Positions 7,932-20,223 are shown, counted from the first letter of the stretch. The stretch is 46,113 bases of DNA from Desulfotignum sp032250905 (GCA_032250905.1 JAVVEQ010000029.1:1-46113), one strand, 5' to 3'. Translations and numbers: made by a program. Notes: generated from the sequence alone by a model not told the origin.

Positions 7932-10431
7932 TTATTTCCTTTTCATCAGCAGGCCGACGGGAAAACGGCGCAGCATTTCCTGGAGACGGACAGGGCCGCC
8001 GTCTGAAGTATCTCCTGTCAGGACATTGTGCCATTTTCCCTGAGGCAGTTCCACAATGGTATCGTCCCAGTCATTATTCAGACCCATAACAAGCCTTGGG
8101 ACCAGCGTGATCACTGTCTGTTCCCGGGAAAACGCCACCAGATGGTCTGCTTTTCTGCCTGCTGCGTACAATGGGCAATAATCGGCCCGGGGACCAAAAA
8201 GTTTCGGGTGCGTACCGCGCAGATGCAGGGCCTGCCGGATGACCCAGAGTTTGGGCAGGCCTTTGTCCATCCCGGCCAGAATCTCTTCAGGGCACAGTTG
8301 CGGCAATTGGCTGAGCAGGCGGCGGCGCAGGTCAAAATCCACCGGCCTGCGGTTATCCGGGTCCACCAGACTCAAATCCCACAGTTCGGTGCCCTGGTAG
8401 ATGTCCGGGACTCCCGGGGCGGTGAGTTTGATCAGGGTCTGGGCAAGGCTGTTGATCCTGCCGGGCCCGATCAGGTTTGCGACAAAGTTTTCCAGGTCTG
8501 TGCAGAATGTTCTGTCTGCCAGTACGGCTGAGATAAAATCAGTCAGGCCGCGCTCATAAACCGGGTTCGGGGCTGTCCAGGAGGTGTTCAATTTGGCCTC
8601 TTTAACCGCTTTTTCCATATAGGCACAGATCCTTTTAAGATCAATGGGCCAGGCCCCCACCAGGGTCTGGTATAACAGGTATTCGGTATTTGGGTCAGGC
8701 AACTGGCCTGTCCGGTGGCGGGCATTGTTTTCCGCCCATCTGCAGACCGCTTCGGTCCAGTCCCCGGGAATTTCGGAAAGCAGGGCTATCCGGGCCCTGA
8801 CATCTTCGCTGCGCTTGGTATCATGGGTGGTGGAGGCCAGCATACCCTGTGGATATTCTTCCTGTGCACGGGCGCAGGCGTCATGAAATTGCCGGAGAGA
8901 CACGCCGAACCGGCCGGGATCTCCTCCAACCTCATTGAGGCAGATCAGGCGGTGGTAGCGGTAAAAAGCGGTGTCTTCAACCCCCTTGGCCATGGCCGGA
9001 CCGGTCAATTGCTGGAACCGCATGGCCAGTTCTGCCTCCAGCGCCCCGCTGGTCTGCAGCAGAAGCAGGTCTTTAAGAAACAAAAACAATTCCGGGTCCA
9101 GGTCTGTCAGCACCATTGCAGCCGCTTCAATGGCTGCTTCAACATACTGTTCATCCTTTTGTGAAACCTTGTTCATGGCTGCAGACACATAGGACCGGTA
9201 GACCGGAAAATGCACCGCTGTTTCACACAGCGCCTTTTGCAACTGATGCCGTGAATAGTCCCGGTGCCGTCGATGTCTTTCACAGACATCTTCAAACAGG
9301 CCTGTGAGACGATCGATCTCACTGACAAACAGCGTGGTGAGCACCCGGCGCTTGCATTCATGGACCTGGGTGGCAAAATGGGTCTGAATACCGGCAAAAT
9401 CGGCATAACATTGTGTCAGCGCACCCTCATTTTCCGCATTGATCATCAGCCCGCCGGCAAGATTCATATAATCATACCCTGTGGTGCCGGCAACAGGCCA
9501 GTCTGATGAAAGATGTTCTCCGGGTTCAAGAATTTTTTCCACCACGATCCAGGCATCTGGGCAGACGTTTTGCAGCCTGTAAAAATATTGTGCCGGGTCC
9601 CACAGGCCATCTGGATGGTCTATGCGCAGGCCCTGAACCCATCCTTTTTGCACCCAGGCCATGGGCAGGGCATGGACAGCCTGGAAAACTTTTTTATCCT
9701 CAATCCTTATGCCTGCCAGGTCACTGATGTCAAAAAATCTGCGGTATCCAAGGTCGGTGTTTGCCATCCGCCAGAAAGCAAGCCGGTAATGCTGCTGGTC
9801 AATGAATGCATCCAGGGCATCCGGGTCATGGTTCAGCCGTGTTACTTTTGTTTCGATGTCCGCATCCTTTGATCCGCCCTTCTCCCCGGCTTTGAACAGT
9901 AATTTTGCCACACTCTGGGGTGTCACAGGAAACACATGGTCGTGATAACGAAGGGTAAACTCCCCGTTTTCATATGACAACCGCAGTTCTTTGCGCTCCA
10001 GGATACGGCCGTAGTGATCGCCTAAAACCGGCAGAAGAATCTTTCCGGGCCAGCGGTTTGCATCATTGTGCCAGTCCACGTCAAAACAGGAGGCAAAGCG
10101 GCTGGACGGTCCATTCTCAAGCATATCCCACCACCAGGAATTCTTTCGGCCGGCAATGGCCATATGGTTGGGCACCACATCTATCATGTGCCCAAGACCT
10201 GCGGCACGAATTGTTTCACACATCCGGGCATGGGCATGGGTTCCACCGAGTTCCCCATTCACTCTGGTGTGATCCACAATATCATAGCCATGGGTACTGC
10301 CGGCCGCTGCCTGGAGATATGGAGAGGTATACAGATGGCTGACGCCCAGATCATGCAGATAGGGCACAATCTCTGTAGCCTGATCAAAGCCGAACCCGGG
10401 ATGCATCTGGAGCCGGTAGGTAGCAACAGGT

Positions 10432-10442
<11 letters not shown>
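7932..10442 (-). CDS. treY: Maltooligosyltrehalose synthase
   Basis: 836 aa from the ATG at 10442, which overlaps the treX stop by 11 nt. The frame is open further upstream, but only the shorter start gives the family N-terminus (ATYRLQMHPGFGFDQA). It isomerises the reducing-end glucose of maltooligosaccharides into a trehalosyl end. GH13 features include the insertion-rich barrel, HLYTSPYLQAAAGSTHGYD near residue 36, nucleophile Asp in GLRIDHPDGLWDP, acid Glu in WIVVEKILEPGE, and TTHDTKRSEDVRARI. Typical enzymes are 700-1000 aa, so the length fits. It lies in the treX-treY-treZ operon. Confidence 0.94.
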
Positions 10443-12549
<2,107 letters not shown>

Positions 12550-12635
12550 TTATACATAGCTCCGTTTGGTTGATTAGATTTCAATTGTGCTTTTTCCGGA
12601 AATGATCTTCAATGAGGTAAAACATGTATTTGCAT

Positions 12636-12688
12636 CGGCTGTTTCATGCAAAATGACCTTGAATTTTTTTTGGATGAGAAAACAGCCG
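12636..12688. repeat. Inverted repeat upstream of treX
   Basis: The arms CGGCTGTTT (12636-12644) and AAACAGCCG (12680-12688) are exact reverse complements separated by 35 nt. They lie in the 270-nt intergenic region between the divergent treX and kinase-like genes. They could be an operator half-site pair or a weak hairpin. No T-run follows, so this is not a convincing terminator. Nothing else is obvious in this gap. Confidence 0.35.
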
Positions 12689-12819
12689 TTGAGATCCGGC
12701 CAAAAGCCCCTCTTGAAACGTGTCGAAATGTCAAATGGGTGTATTTCCCCATATATTTTATCCATCGGTATTTATATGATTGAAAAAAAAATTGAGTGCT
12801 GCCCTTAAGGAGGCAACAA

Positions 12820-14439
12820 ATGCATACAGACGTGAAAACAAATGACCGTGACACACTGATTGCGGCAATGGCATCTGCTGATTTTTATCCCCACAAGCCG
12901 TCCGAGATCATACACAAGCAGACACATATCTCTGATGTCTTTCTTGCCGGAGATCTGGTCTATAAAGTCAAGAAACCCGTCAATCTGGGGTTTCTTGATT
13001 TCAGTTCCCTGGAAAAACGCTACCGGTTCTGCTGTGAAGAGGTCCGTTTGAATCAGCGGCTCACCTCCGATATTTATCTGGGTGTTGAAACCATCACCCG
13101 GGATAACGGCGTTTACGGATTGAACACATCCGGTGAGACCGTGGATTACACCGTCAAAATGAGACGGCTGCCGGATGAAAACACCCTGAAACACCTGCTT
13201 GCATCAAACCGTGTGACTGAATCCTTCATCAACCGTCTGATCCATACCCTGTCTGATTTTTACAAGGCATCTGCATTAAAAAAAAAGGAGATGGATCAAT
13301 TTGGTTCTTTTGACGCCATCAGGCAGATGTGCCGGGATAATTTCAACCGTCTGCCTGATTTTCCCGACAGTGGCACAAACAAAAGAAAAGTTCAGCTGAT
13401 AAAGGCCGCAACACGGATGTTTCTGGACCGTCATAAAGAGTTATTTGACCGCCGAATTGAAAACAAGCATATCTGCGACACCCATGGAGATTTAAAAACA
13501 GAACATGTATACAGTTATCAAGGCGTTCAGGTACTGGACTGTATTGAATTCAACCCCAAGTTCCGTTACCAGGACACTGCATCAGATCTGGCTTTTCTGG
13601 CCATGGACATGGAGTTTATGGGATACCGGCCGGCCGCCCTTTTTCTGCTCAGCCGGTATGTCGAAATATCCAATGATACAGATTTGATGCAGGTGATTGA
13701 TTTTTACAAATGCTTTCGGGCCATGGTGCAGGTAAAGGTGGGCCATCTGCAGATTGGGACTCTGCCGTCACAGGATGATGCCAAAAAAGCGGAACACATC
13801 CATGAAATGGAGGCGTATCTGGATCTGGCATACCAGTATGCCTTAAAAATGACTTTTCCAGTCATCTGGGTGACCTGTGGCATGATTGCAACAGGGAAAA
13901 GCACGGTGGCAGGAAAACTGGCGTCATTGTTTTCCATACCCTGCTTCCGCAGTGATGAAATCCGCAAGGCCCTGTTTGAGAATCTGCCTGAAAAAACAGG
14001 GAAGACCGATTTTGAAAAGGGAATGTATGCCCCTGAAGCCACCTCTCTGGTATATGGGAAAATGCTGGTCAAGGCCCAGGCAGTGCTTGAAAAAGGCAGC
14101 TCTGTGATCCTGGATGCCACCTTCAGCAGGCAAAAAGAACGGCAGGATATGCTCCAGCTGGCCGCAGATACCGGTGCCAACATCATTTTTGTTGAATGCC
14201 GGTGCCCGGACAAGAAAATTAAGGCCCGGCTCAAAAACCGGGAACATCAATCCACGATATCTGACGCCCGGCTGGAACATTTTGCAGCCTTGAAAAAGCG
14301 CATGGACCCTTTTGACCACCTGCCGGAGCAAGTACACATGCCGGTCCGGACTGATCCGCCCCTGGACAGAATCATTGAGACCATTCTGACAGGAGAACAT
14401 GAACTGCTGGCAAGGCAGACCGCTCAAAAAACCCGGTGA
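12820..14439 (+). CDS. APH-like kinase domain fused to P-loop ATPase (COG2187/COG0645)
   Basis: 539 aa from the ATG at 12820, chosen over a GTG 24 nt upstream because AAGGAGG lies 8 nt before it. The N-terminal half (about 1-330) is an aminoglycoside-phosphotransferase-like fold. Its catalytic loop is HGDLKTEHV (H222, D224) followed by DCIEFNPKFRYQDTASDLAFL; the usual Asn of the Brenner motif is His, as is normal in this subfamily. The C-terminal half (about 345-539) is an AAA_33/zeta-toxin-like P-loop kinase with Walker A GMIATGKS at 354-361 and DATFSRQKER. The substrate is unknown, and drug resistance should not be assumed. Similar fusions occur near stress genes. The gene diverges from treX. 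Confidence 0.85.
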   Translation: MHTDVKTNDRDTLIAAMASADFYPHKPSEIIHKQTHISDVFLAGDLVYKVKKPVNLGFLDFSSLEKRYRFCCEEVRLNQRLTSDIYLGVETITRDNGVYGLNTSGETVDYTVKMRRLPDENTLKHLLASNRVTESFINRLIHTLSDFYKASALKKKEMDQFGSFDAIRQMCRDNFNRLPDFPDSGTNKRKVQLIKAATRMFLDRHKELFDRRIENKHICDTHGDLKTEHVYSYQGVQVLDCIEFNPKFRYQDTASDLAFLAMDMEFMGYRPAALFLLSRYVEISNDTDLMQVIDFYKCFRAMVQVKVGHLQIGTLPSQDDAKKAEHIHEMEAYLDLAYQYALKMTFPVIWVTCGMIATGKSTVAGKLASLFSIPCFRSDEIRKALFENLPEKTGKTDFEKGMYAPEATSLVYGKMLVKAQAVLEKGSSVILDATFSRQKERQDMLQLAADTGANIIFVECRCPDKKIKARLKNREHQSTISDARLEHFAALKKRMDPFDHLPEQVHMPVRTDPPLDRIIETILTGEHELLARQTAQKTR

Positions 14440-14490
14440 AACAAAAAGGTTGATATCCGTCGACAGGCAATACCGCTGTTGGACATGCCG

Positions 14491-15249
14491 CTACTGGGCG
14501 GTATAGCCCCCGTCAATGACCAGTTCACTTCCGGTAACAAATTCGGATTCATCCGATGCAAGATACAGCGCGCCATATGCGATGTCATCCGGCTTTCCCA
14601 CGTGGCCGACAGGATGCTTGCTGTCCAGATTTTTCCGGAAGGCTTCCACCCCTTCTTCCGAGGCTTTGCCCAGTTCTTCAACAAGGGGGGTCCAGATATA
14701 GCCGGGATGAATGGAATTTACGCGAATACCTTGTTTGGCGTAAATCAGGGTATCTGTCTTGCTCATCAACCCGACCGCACCTTTTGATGCATGATAGGCC
14801 GGCAAATCCGGTGCGCCGACAATCCCGTAGATAGAAGAAAGGTTGATAATACTGCCCCCCCTGTTTTTTTTCATATGGGGAATGGCATATTTGGTGCACA
14901 GGAACACCCCCTTGACATTCACGTTCATCAGGTTATCCCACTCCTTTGCATCAATTTCATGGGTCGGTTTGTTGGGACCCGCAATGCCGGCGTTATTCAC
15001 CAGAATGGAAAGGCTGTCGGCTGGTGTGATAACATCGGCCACATTTTTTTCATCCGCGGTGTCCAGGTGCTGATACTCCGCCTGGCCGCGGCTTTGTTGT
15101 ATTTCTTCAACCACTTGTTTTCCTTCACCATCTATAATATCGGTGACAATCACATATGCCCCTTCGCTGGCAAAAAGTTTGCACACTGCCCGACCGATTC
15201 CCCGGGCGCCGCCTGTAATCAATGCGGTTTTGTTTTTCAAGCGATCCAT
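14491..15249 (-). CDS. SDR-family NAD-dependent oxidoreductase
   Basis: 252 aa, a classical short-chain dehydrogenase. The cofactor motif is TGGARGIG (12-19), with D37 after the second strand favouring NAD(H). NNAG is at 85-88. The catalytic Ser (138/139 in NLSSIYG), Y152 and K156 (YHASK) are all present. The C-terminus ELVIDGGYTAQ matches the cyclopentanol / glucose dehydrogenase / 3-oxoacyl reductase group; the substrate cannot be told from sequence. AAAGGAG lies 8 nt before the ATG. It is convergent with the kinase-like gene (51 nt between them) and divergent from the trehalose-phosphatase fusion. Confidence 0.9.
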   Translation of the reverse strand: MDRLKNKTALITGGARGIGRAVCKLFASEGAYVIVTDIIDGEGKQVVEEIQQSRGQAEYQHLDTADEKNVADVITPADSLSILVNNAGIAGPNKPTHEIDAKEWDNLMNVNVKGVFLCTKYAIPHMKKNRGGSIINLSSIYGIVGAPDLPAYHASKGAVGLMSKTDTLIYAKQGIRVNSIHPGYIWTPLVEELGKASEEGVEAFRKNLDSKHPVGHVGKPDDIAYGALYLASDESEFVTGSELVIDGGYTAQ

Positions 15250-15629
15250 GCTGTTTTCTCCTTTTTTTGTTGTTTGTATATTTGTTTTGCGGCGTTCATA
15301 AACTTTGTTAATAAAAAACAGCCGCCACCGGTGAATCGTCTTTTTTTAACATTATCAGACCCTACCAGACTCTGCTGAAGGATCCTATGGTGAAAAACCA
15401 CCAAATTTTATCATCACAGTATGCAGTTGGATCTGTTTCATATTTTTTTAACCGGCAGTCCCGGGGACCCAACTCGATAAATACAAGGTTAATTACTCAA
15501 AAATGGGGGTTATTGTGTATTGAAGAACCGGCAAAAAAACCCATACCCTTATTTTATTATCCAAGAACACACAATTACCTGGCTAAAAACAGTTCAGGCC
15601 GGTATCTGCGAGGCGAAAGGAAAAAACAG
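15250..15629. promoter_or_regulatory. Divergent intergenic region (380 nt), no gene seen
   Basis: This AT-rich stretch separates the SDR gene from the trehalose-phosphatase fusion gene and should contain both promoters. The plus-strand frame is open from 15387, but that upstream part has no resemblance to the HAD family and no ribosome-binding site, so it is treated as leader. I could not identify convincing -35/-10 pairs, a sigma-54 site or a riboswitch here. Confidence 0.4.
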
Positions 15630-17201
15630 ATGAATCAAACAGATTTTGCGCTCTCAAAAGAAACATGTGACGGTGTTATTTTTGATCTTGACGGCGTGAT
15701 CACCCAGACGGCAAAGGTGCATGCAAAGGCCTGGAAAGCCCTTTTTGACACCTATTTAAAAAAACGGGCGGCCCGTGAAAACAAGGAATATATTCCTTTT
15801 GACGAGGACAAGGAATACCGGACTTATGTAGATGGAAAACCCCGGTATGACGGGGTAGAATCGTTTCTTAAATCCAGAGGGATTGATCTGCCCCGGGGAA
15901 ATCCGTCAGACGATCCAGGCAGGGAAACCATTTATGGTCTTGGCAGCAGAAAAAACGAAATTTTCAATGACTATCTAAAAAAACAGGGACCTACAGTATA
16001 CGAAGACACGTTGAGCCTGATGTATGAACTAAAAAAACAAGGCTGGAAAATGGCTGTCATTTCCGCCAGTAAAAACTGCATTCCCATTCTTGAAGCGGTC
16101 GGGATTTCCGACTGGTTCGACACTGTAGTGGAAGGCGTTCTTTCGGAGAAGCTTGGAATAAAAGGAAAACCCGAACCGGATATTTTCTTCGAGGCGGCCC
16201 GCCGAATGGAAATCACTGCGCAGCGCACCGCTGTTTTTGAAGATGCAACCGCCGGGGTAAGCGCTGCAAAAAAAGGGGGGTTTCATCGCGTGATCGGTGT
16301 TAACAGGGCAGACAATGAAGGCATTTTGAAAAAAGCAGGCGCTGATGTCGTGTTTTCAGACCTGTGTGACATCCGCATCAATGACAGACGGCCTGTCAGA
16401 AAAAAAGAGATGGCATCCCTGCCCCCGGCTCTGGACCACATTCCGCAGATTTTTCAAGAGGCAAAAGACAGGAAGATCGCTCTTTTTCTGGATTATGACG
16501 GCACCCTGACCCCGATTGTCAATGACCCGGACAAGGCATTTCTGGACGAGAACACCCGGCAGATACTGAAAAAAGTAGCCGGAAAATGGGTGGTTGCCGT
16601 CATCAGCGGCAGGGATCTTAAAGCCATTCAAAATTTTGTAAAACTCGACAATGTCTACTATGCCGGCAGCCACGGCTTTGATATCTCAGGTCCGGCAGAT
16701 CTTACCCTTGAAATGCAGAAAGGAAAGGAATTTCTGCCTGTTCTGGACAAAGCCCAGGGGCATCTGGAAGAAAAGCTCACCAACATACCGGGCGCTGCCA
16801 TTGAACGCAAACAATTTTCCATTGCCATCCATTACCGGAACGTAAAACAAACAGTCGCCCAATCCGTAAAACATGCAGTTCGACAAGTTCAGGCTGATCA
16901 CCCTGAACTGCGCATCACTGAAGGAAAAAAAGTGTTTGAGCTGCAGCCGGACATTGCATGGCATAAGGGAAAAGCACTGACATGGCTGATGGAAAAACTG
17001 GGCTTGAATCTGGACACATATTACCCCATGTATATTGGCGACGATATCACAGACGAGGATGCATTTGAAAGCCTGGACACCATCGGCACCAGTATTGTTG
17101 TCAAGGGCAGTTTTCACCCGACGTCCGCTGATTTTGTCCTGGAGAACACACTGGAAACAGCCGCATTTTTAGAAAACCTGTTTGTTGAAAAGGAAAGATA
17201 A
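15630..17201 (+). CDS. Beta-phosphoglucomutase / trehalose-6-phosphate phosphatase fusion
   Basis: 523 aa from the ATG at 15630, with GAAAGG 9 nt upstream. Residues about 12-245 form a beta-phosphoglucomutase-like HAD domain: nucleophile D19 and acid D21 in FDLDGVITQT, then KTxxHxxAW-like AKVHAKAW, VISASKNC and FEDATAGVSAAKKGG. Residues about 265-523 form an OtsB-type phosphatase: D288/D290 in FLDYDGTLTPI, ISGRDL, YAGSHGFDI and YIGDDITDEDAF. The second domain releases trehalose from trehalose-6-phosphate made by OtsA (29035-30585). The first would turn beta-glucose-1-phosphate into glucose-6-phosphate. The gene immediately downstream (1 nt gap) is GH65, whose phosphorylases release beta-glucose-1-phosphate, so both domains have partners in the window. 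Confidence 0.93.
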   Translation: MNQTDFALSKETCDGVIFDLDGVITQTAKVHAKAWKALFDTYLKKRAARENKEYIPFDEDKEYRTYVDGKPRYDGVESFLKSRGIDLPRGNPSDDPGRETIYGLGSRKNEIFNDYLKKQGPTVYEDTLSLMYELKKQGWKMAVISASKNCIPILEAVGISDWFDTVVEGVLSEKLGIKGKPEPDIFFEAARRMEITAQRTAVFEDATAGVSAAKKGGFHRVIGVNRADNEGILKKAGADVVFSDLCDIRINDRRPVRKKEMASLPPALDHIPQIFQEAKDRKIALFLDYDGTLTPIVNDPDKAFLDENTRQILKKVAGKWVVAVISGRDLKAIQNFVKLDNVYYAGSHGFDISGPADLTLEMQKGKEFLPVLDKAQGHLEEKLTNIPGAAIERKQFSIAIHYRNVKQTVAQSVKHAVRQVQADHPELRITEGKKVFELQPDIAWHKGKALTWLMEKLGLNLDTYYPMYIGDDITDEDAFESLDTIGTSIVVKGSFHPTSADFVLENTLETAAFLENLFVEKER

Positions 17202-17202
17202 T

Positions 17203-19611
17203 ATGACTGTCTGGAATTTAACTTATGAGACCTATAAACCCAAGGACCAGGGACTCCGTGAAGCCCTTTGCACACTGGGGAACGGGTATTTCGCCACCCG
17301 GGGGGCAAGCGCTCAGGTGTCCGCCGATAACACCCATTATCCCGGCACCTATCTGGCCGGGGGATACAACCGGCTCAAAACGGAGATTGCCGGCAGAGAA
17401 GTCGAAAATGAAGACCTTGTGAATATGCCCAACTGGCTGTGTCTCAAATTTCGTTTCACGGATGGGCAATGGTTCTCCCCCGAAACCGCAACCATCCGTT
17501 CCTATTGCCAGGACCTTGACATGAAAAAGGGGCTCCTCACCCATATCGTTGTTTTTGAAGACGAACAGGAGCGCCGTATCAGGATGGAAGAGCAGCGCTT
17601 TATCCATATGGGAGACCGCCACACGGCCGCCATGAAAGTATCATTGACCAGTGAAAACCACACCGGTGCCCTTGAGGTGGAATCAGCCATTGACGGCACG
17701 GTCCGGAACCAGGGGGTAAAACGGTACCGCGACCTGAACAGCCGGCACCTGGAAATCCTGGAAAGTGAATCAAAAAAAGACAAACCCATATTTTTGAAAG
17801 TGCAGGCCGTACAGTCTGAACTGCGGGTGGCCATAGCCGCAAGGACAAGGATAACCAGAAAAGGCAAGGATCTGGATCTGGCGCCGGAGTTGATCGATGA
17901 TAATGGATATGTGGGCAAACGCTATTCTGTGGACATCAACCAGAAAGAAACCCTTGTGGTGGAAAAAGTGGTTCTGGTTCACACCTCCAGGGATTTTGCC
18001 ATTACCGAGTGCGGTGTGGCGGCCAGGGCAAGGATCGGACGCGTTCCCGGCTTTGACGATATACTGACAAACCATACGCTGGCCTGGAAACAATTGTGGC
18101 GGCGGTCCGACATCAAAATGACCGACCGGAGAAAAAAACGTCCGGATTACCATCCGGAAATGGTGGTCAGACTGCATATCTTTCATTTGCTGCAGACCGT
18201 CTCCAAACAGACCATCAACCTGGATGTGGGGGTGCCTGCCAGGGGCTGGCACGGAGAAGCCTACCGGGGGCATATTTTCTGGGATGAGCTCTATATTTAC
18301 CCGTTTATCACCCTGCAGCACCCTGAAATCACCCGGTCTCTTCTGCTGTACCGGTACCGCCGTCTGGATACGGCCCGGGCCGCTGCGAGAAAAGCCGGAT
18401 TCAAGGGGGCCATGTTTCCCTGGCAGAGCTCCAGCAGTGGCAGAGAAGAAACCCAGACCGTACACCTGAATCCCGAATCAGGACGGTGGATTCCGGATAA
18501 TTCACAGTTGCAGAAACATGTAAATGCTGCGATTGCATTCAATATCTGGAAATATTATGAATCCACCGGGGATATGCAGTTCATGTGCGAGTATGGTGCG
18601 GAAGTGCTGCTGGAAATTGCCCGGTTCTGGGAAAGCATTGCCACCTATAACAAAGATCTTGACCGGTATGAGATCTTTAAGGTGATGGGGCCGGATGAAT
18701 ACCATGAAGCCTACCCGGATGCGGATGAGCCGGGGCTGGACAACAATGCCTATACCAATGTCATGGCAACCTGGGTATTGACCCAGGCGTTACAGGTTCT
18801 TGAAATCCTGCCCAAAGAGCGCATTGAAGAGCTTTATGAAACCCTGCACATCACAAAATCCGAAACAGATCTGTGGTGGGATATCAGCCGGAAAATGCGG
18901 ATCATCTTTCACGACGATAACATCATCAGCCAGTTTGAAAATTACGACCGTCTCAAAGAGCTGGACTGGGATGCATACCGGGAAAAATATCCAAATATCC
19001 AGCGCATGGACCGTATACTGGAAGCTGAAGGAGACAGCCCCAACAATTATAAAATCACAAAGCAGGCGGATGTACTCATGCTGTTTTATCTGTTTTCCGC
19101 TCCGGAACTGAAAACCCTGTTCAAACAATTGGGTTATCCGTTTGAATATGAAACGATTCCAAAAAATATCGATTATTATGTCCAGCGTACCACCTATGGC
19201 TCCTCTTTGAGCTGGGTCGTCCATTCCTGGGTTATGGCCCGGTCGGATCGGAAACGGTCCTGGAATTTTTTCCTGAAAGCCCTTCAAAGTGATATTGATG
19301 ACATTCAGGGAGGCACCACCCAGGAAGGCATACACCTGGGTGCCATGGCCGGATCGGTCAATATTCTCCAGGAAGCCTATCTGGGCATAAAAACCCGGGG
19401 TAATATCCTGTGGGTCAACCCGGAACTGCCGGAAGTGCTTGAAAAACTGGAAATGCAGATACGGTATCGGGGCAGCACCCTTTACTTTGAGACCACCCAG
19501 GACATGTGCAAAATCACTCTGTTGTGCAGCCCGGAAAACCACTTTAAATTCGGATTCAAGGAAAACCTGTATGACCTGACAGTCGGGAATACCCGTACGT
19601 TTCACATCTGA
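17203..19611 (+). CDS. GH65 family glycoside phosphorylase-type enzyme
   Basis: 802 aa, the usual length for GH65. The ATG follows the fusion-gene stop by 1 nt; the frame's upstream extension lies inside that gene and is rejected. Domains are an N-terminal beta-sandwich (about 1-270), a linker, an (alpha/alpha)6 barrel (about 310-700) and a C-terminal beta domain. Barrel motifs include WDELYIYPF, GAMFPWQSSSSG, and the candidate general acid E499 in MGPDEYHEAYPDADEPGLDNNAY. The GGTTQEGIHLGAMAGSV loop matches the GH65 phosphate-binding region. Inverting phosphorolysis of trehalose, kojibiose, maltose or nigerose gives beta-glucose-1-phosphate. Trehalose is favoured by context only. Hydrolysis rather than phosphorolysis cannot be excluded. 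Confidence 0.93.
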   Translation: MTVWNLTYETYKPKDQGLREALCTLGNGYFATRGASAQVSADNTHYPGTYLAGGYNRLKTEIAGREVENEDLVNMPNWLCLKFRFTDGQWFSPETATIRSYCQDLDMKKGLLTHIVVFEDEQERRIRMEEQRFIHMGDRHTAAMKVSLTSENHTGALEVESAIDGTVRNQGVKRYRDLNSRHLEILESESKKDKPIFLKVQAVQSELRVAIAARTRITRKGKDLDLAPELIDDNGYVGKRYSVDINQKETLVVEKVVLVHTSRDFAITECGVAARARIGRVPGFDDILTNHTLAWKQLWRRSDIKMTDRRKKRPDYHPEMVVRLHIFHLLQTVSKQTINLDVGVPARGWHGEAYRGHIFWDELYIYPFITLQHPEITRSLLLYRYRRLDTARAAARKAGFKGAMFPWQSSSSGREETQTVHLNPESGRWIPDNSQLQKHVNAAIAFNIWKYYESTGDMQFMCEYGAEVLLEIARFWESIATYNKDLDRYEIFKVMGPDEYHEAYPDADEPGLDNNAYTNVMATWVLTQALQVLEILPKERIEELYETLHITKSETDLWWDISRKMRIIFHDDNIISQFENYDRLKELDWDAYREKYPNIQRMDRILEAEGDSPNNYKITKQADVLMLFYLFSAPELKTLFKQLGYPFEYETIPKNIDYYVQRTTYGSSLSWVVHSWVMARSDRKRSWNFFLKALQSDIDDIQGGTTQEGIHLGAMAGSVNILQEAYLGIKTRGNILWVNPELPEVLEKLEMQIRYRGSTLYFETTQDMCKITLLCSPENHFKFGFKENLYDLTVGNTRTFHI

Positions 19612-19644
19612 TTGTTTTTTATTGATATAGGAGACAACCAACCC

Positions 19645-20223
19645 GTGCCGATACAAAACACGGACATCGCCGCACAACTCAAACGCATGTCGGATCTGCT
19701 GGAAATTGAAGGCGGCAATCCTTTCAGGGTCAGGGCTTACCGCAATGCCGCCCGGATAATAAACAGTCTGGCCCGGCCAGTGGCTGACCTGATCAGACAA
19801 AAAGAAGATCTCACAGAGTTTCCGGGTATCGGCCAGGACCTGGCCAGTCTCGAAGAAATGGTGCAAACCGCTCAGGACATGGGCTACAAATATCTTGCCA
19901 TCACAGATCATTCTGTCCAGGTCCGCATCGCCAAAGGAATGGATACCCACGGCCTGGAAAAAGTGATGGCCGCTGCAAAAGAGAACGGCTGTTTTCTTGA
20001 ACTCAATGCCCAGCCGGACCGCCTGGATTTGAACGATGAAGCATGCAGGCTGGCCCGGTACATGGGTGTCAAAATTGCCGTTTCAAGTGATGCCCATAAC
20101 ACGGGCAACCTGTCATATCTGCGGCTGGGCATTGACCAGGCAAGACGGGGCTGGCTGGAATCTTCAGATGTCATCAATACTTCGGACCGGGGTGACCTTA
20201 TCAAAATGATGACCCGGATATGA
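19645..20223 (+). CDS. Internally deleted PolX/PHP-like protein, probable decayed gene
   Basis: 192 aa from a GTG with GGAG 10 nt upstream; normal bacterial family X polymerases have about 570 aa. Residues 1-67 match the N-terminal helix-hairpin-helix domain (GNPFRVRAYRNAARII, LTEFPGIGQDLA). The sequence then jumps to the PHP domain (SLEEMVQTAQDMGYKYLAITDHS). After about residue 107 it jumps again to the PHP C-terminus (FLELNAQPDRLDLNDEACR, SSDAHN, QARRGWLESSDVINT). The polymerase palm/thumb and the first PHP metal motif (HxHTxxSDG) are gone. Both apparent deletions keep the frame. Retained function is doubtful. The gene follows GH65 on the same strand. Confidence 0.8.
   Translation: MPIQNTDIAAQLKRMSDLLEIEGGNPFRVRAYRNAARIINSLARPVADLIRQKEDLTEFPGIGQDLASLEEMVQTAQDMGYKYLAITDHSVQVRIAKGMDTHGLEKVMAAAKENGCFLELNAQPDRLDLNDEACRLARYMGVKIAVSSDAHNTGNLSYLRLGIDQARRGWLESSDVINTSDRGDLIKMMTRI

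Noticed and set aside
12820..14439. Antibiotic (aminoglycoside) resistance function for the kinase-like fusion
   Set aside because: The fold is shared but this subfamily is not known for drug modification, and the catalytic-loop Asn is replaced by His.
18790..19950. 386-aa minus-strand ORF opposite GH65 and the PolX-like gene
   Set aside because: It lies across two recognised genes in antisense, with composition typical of a shadow frame.
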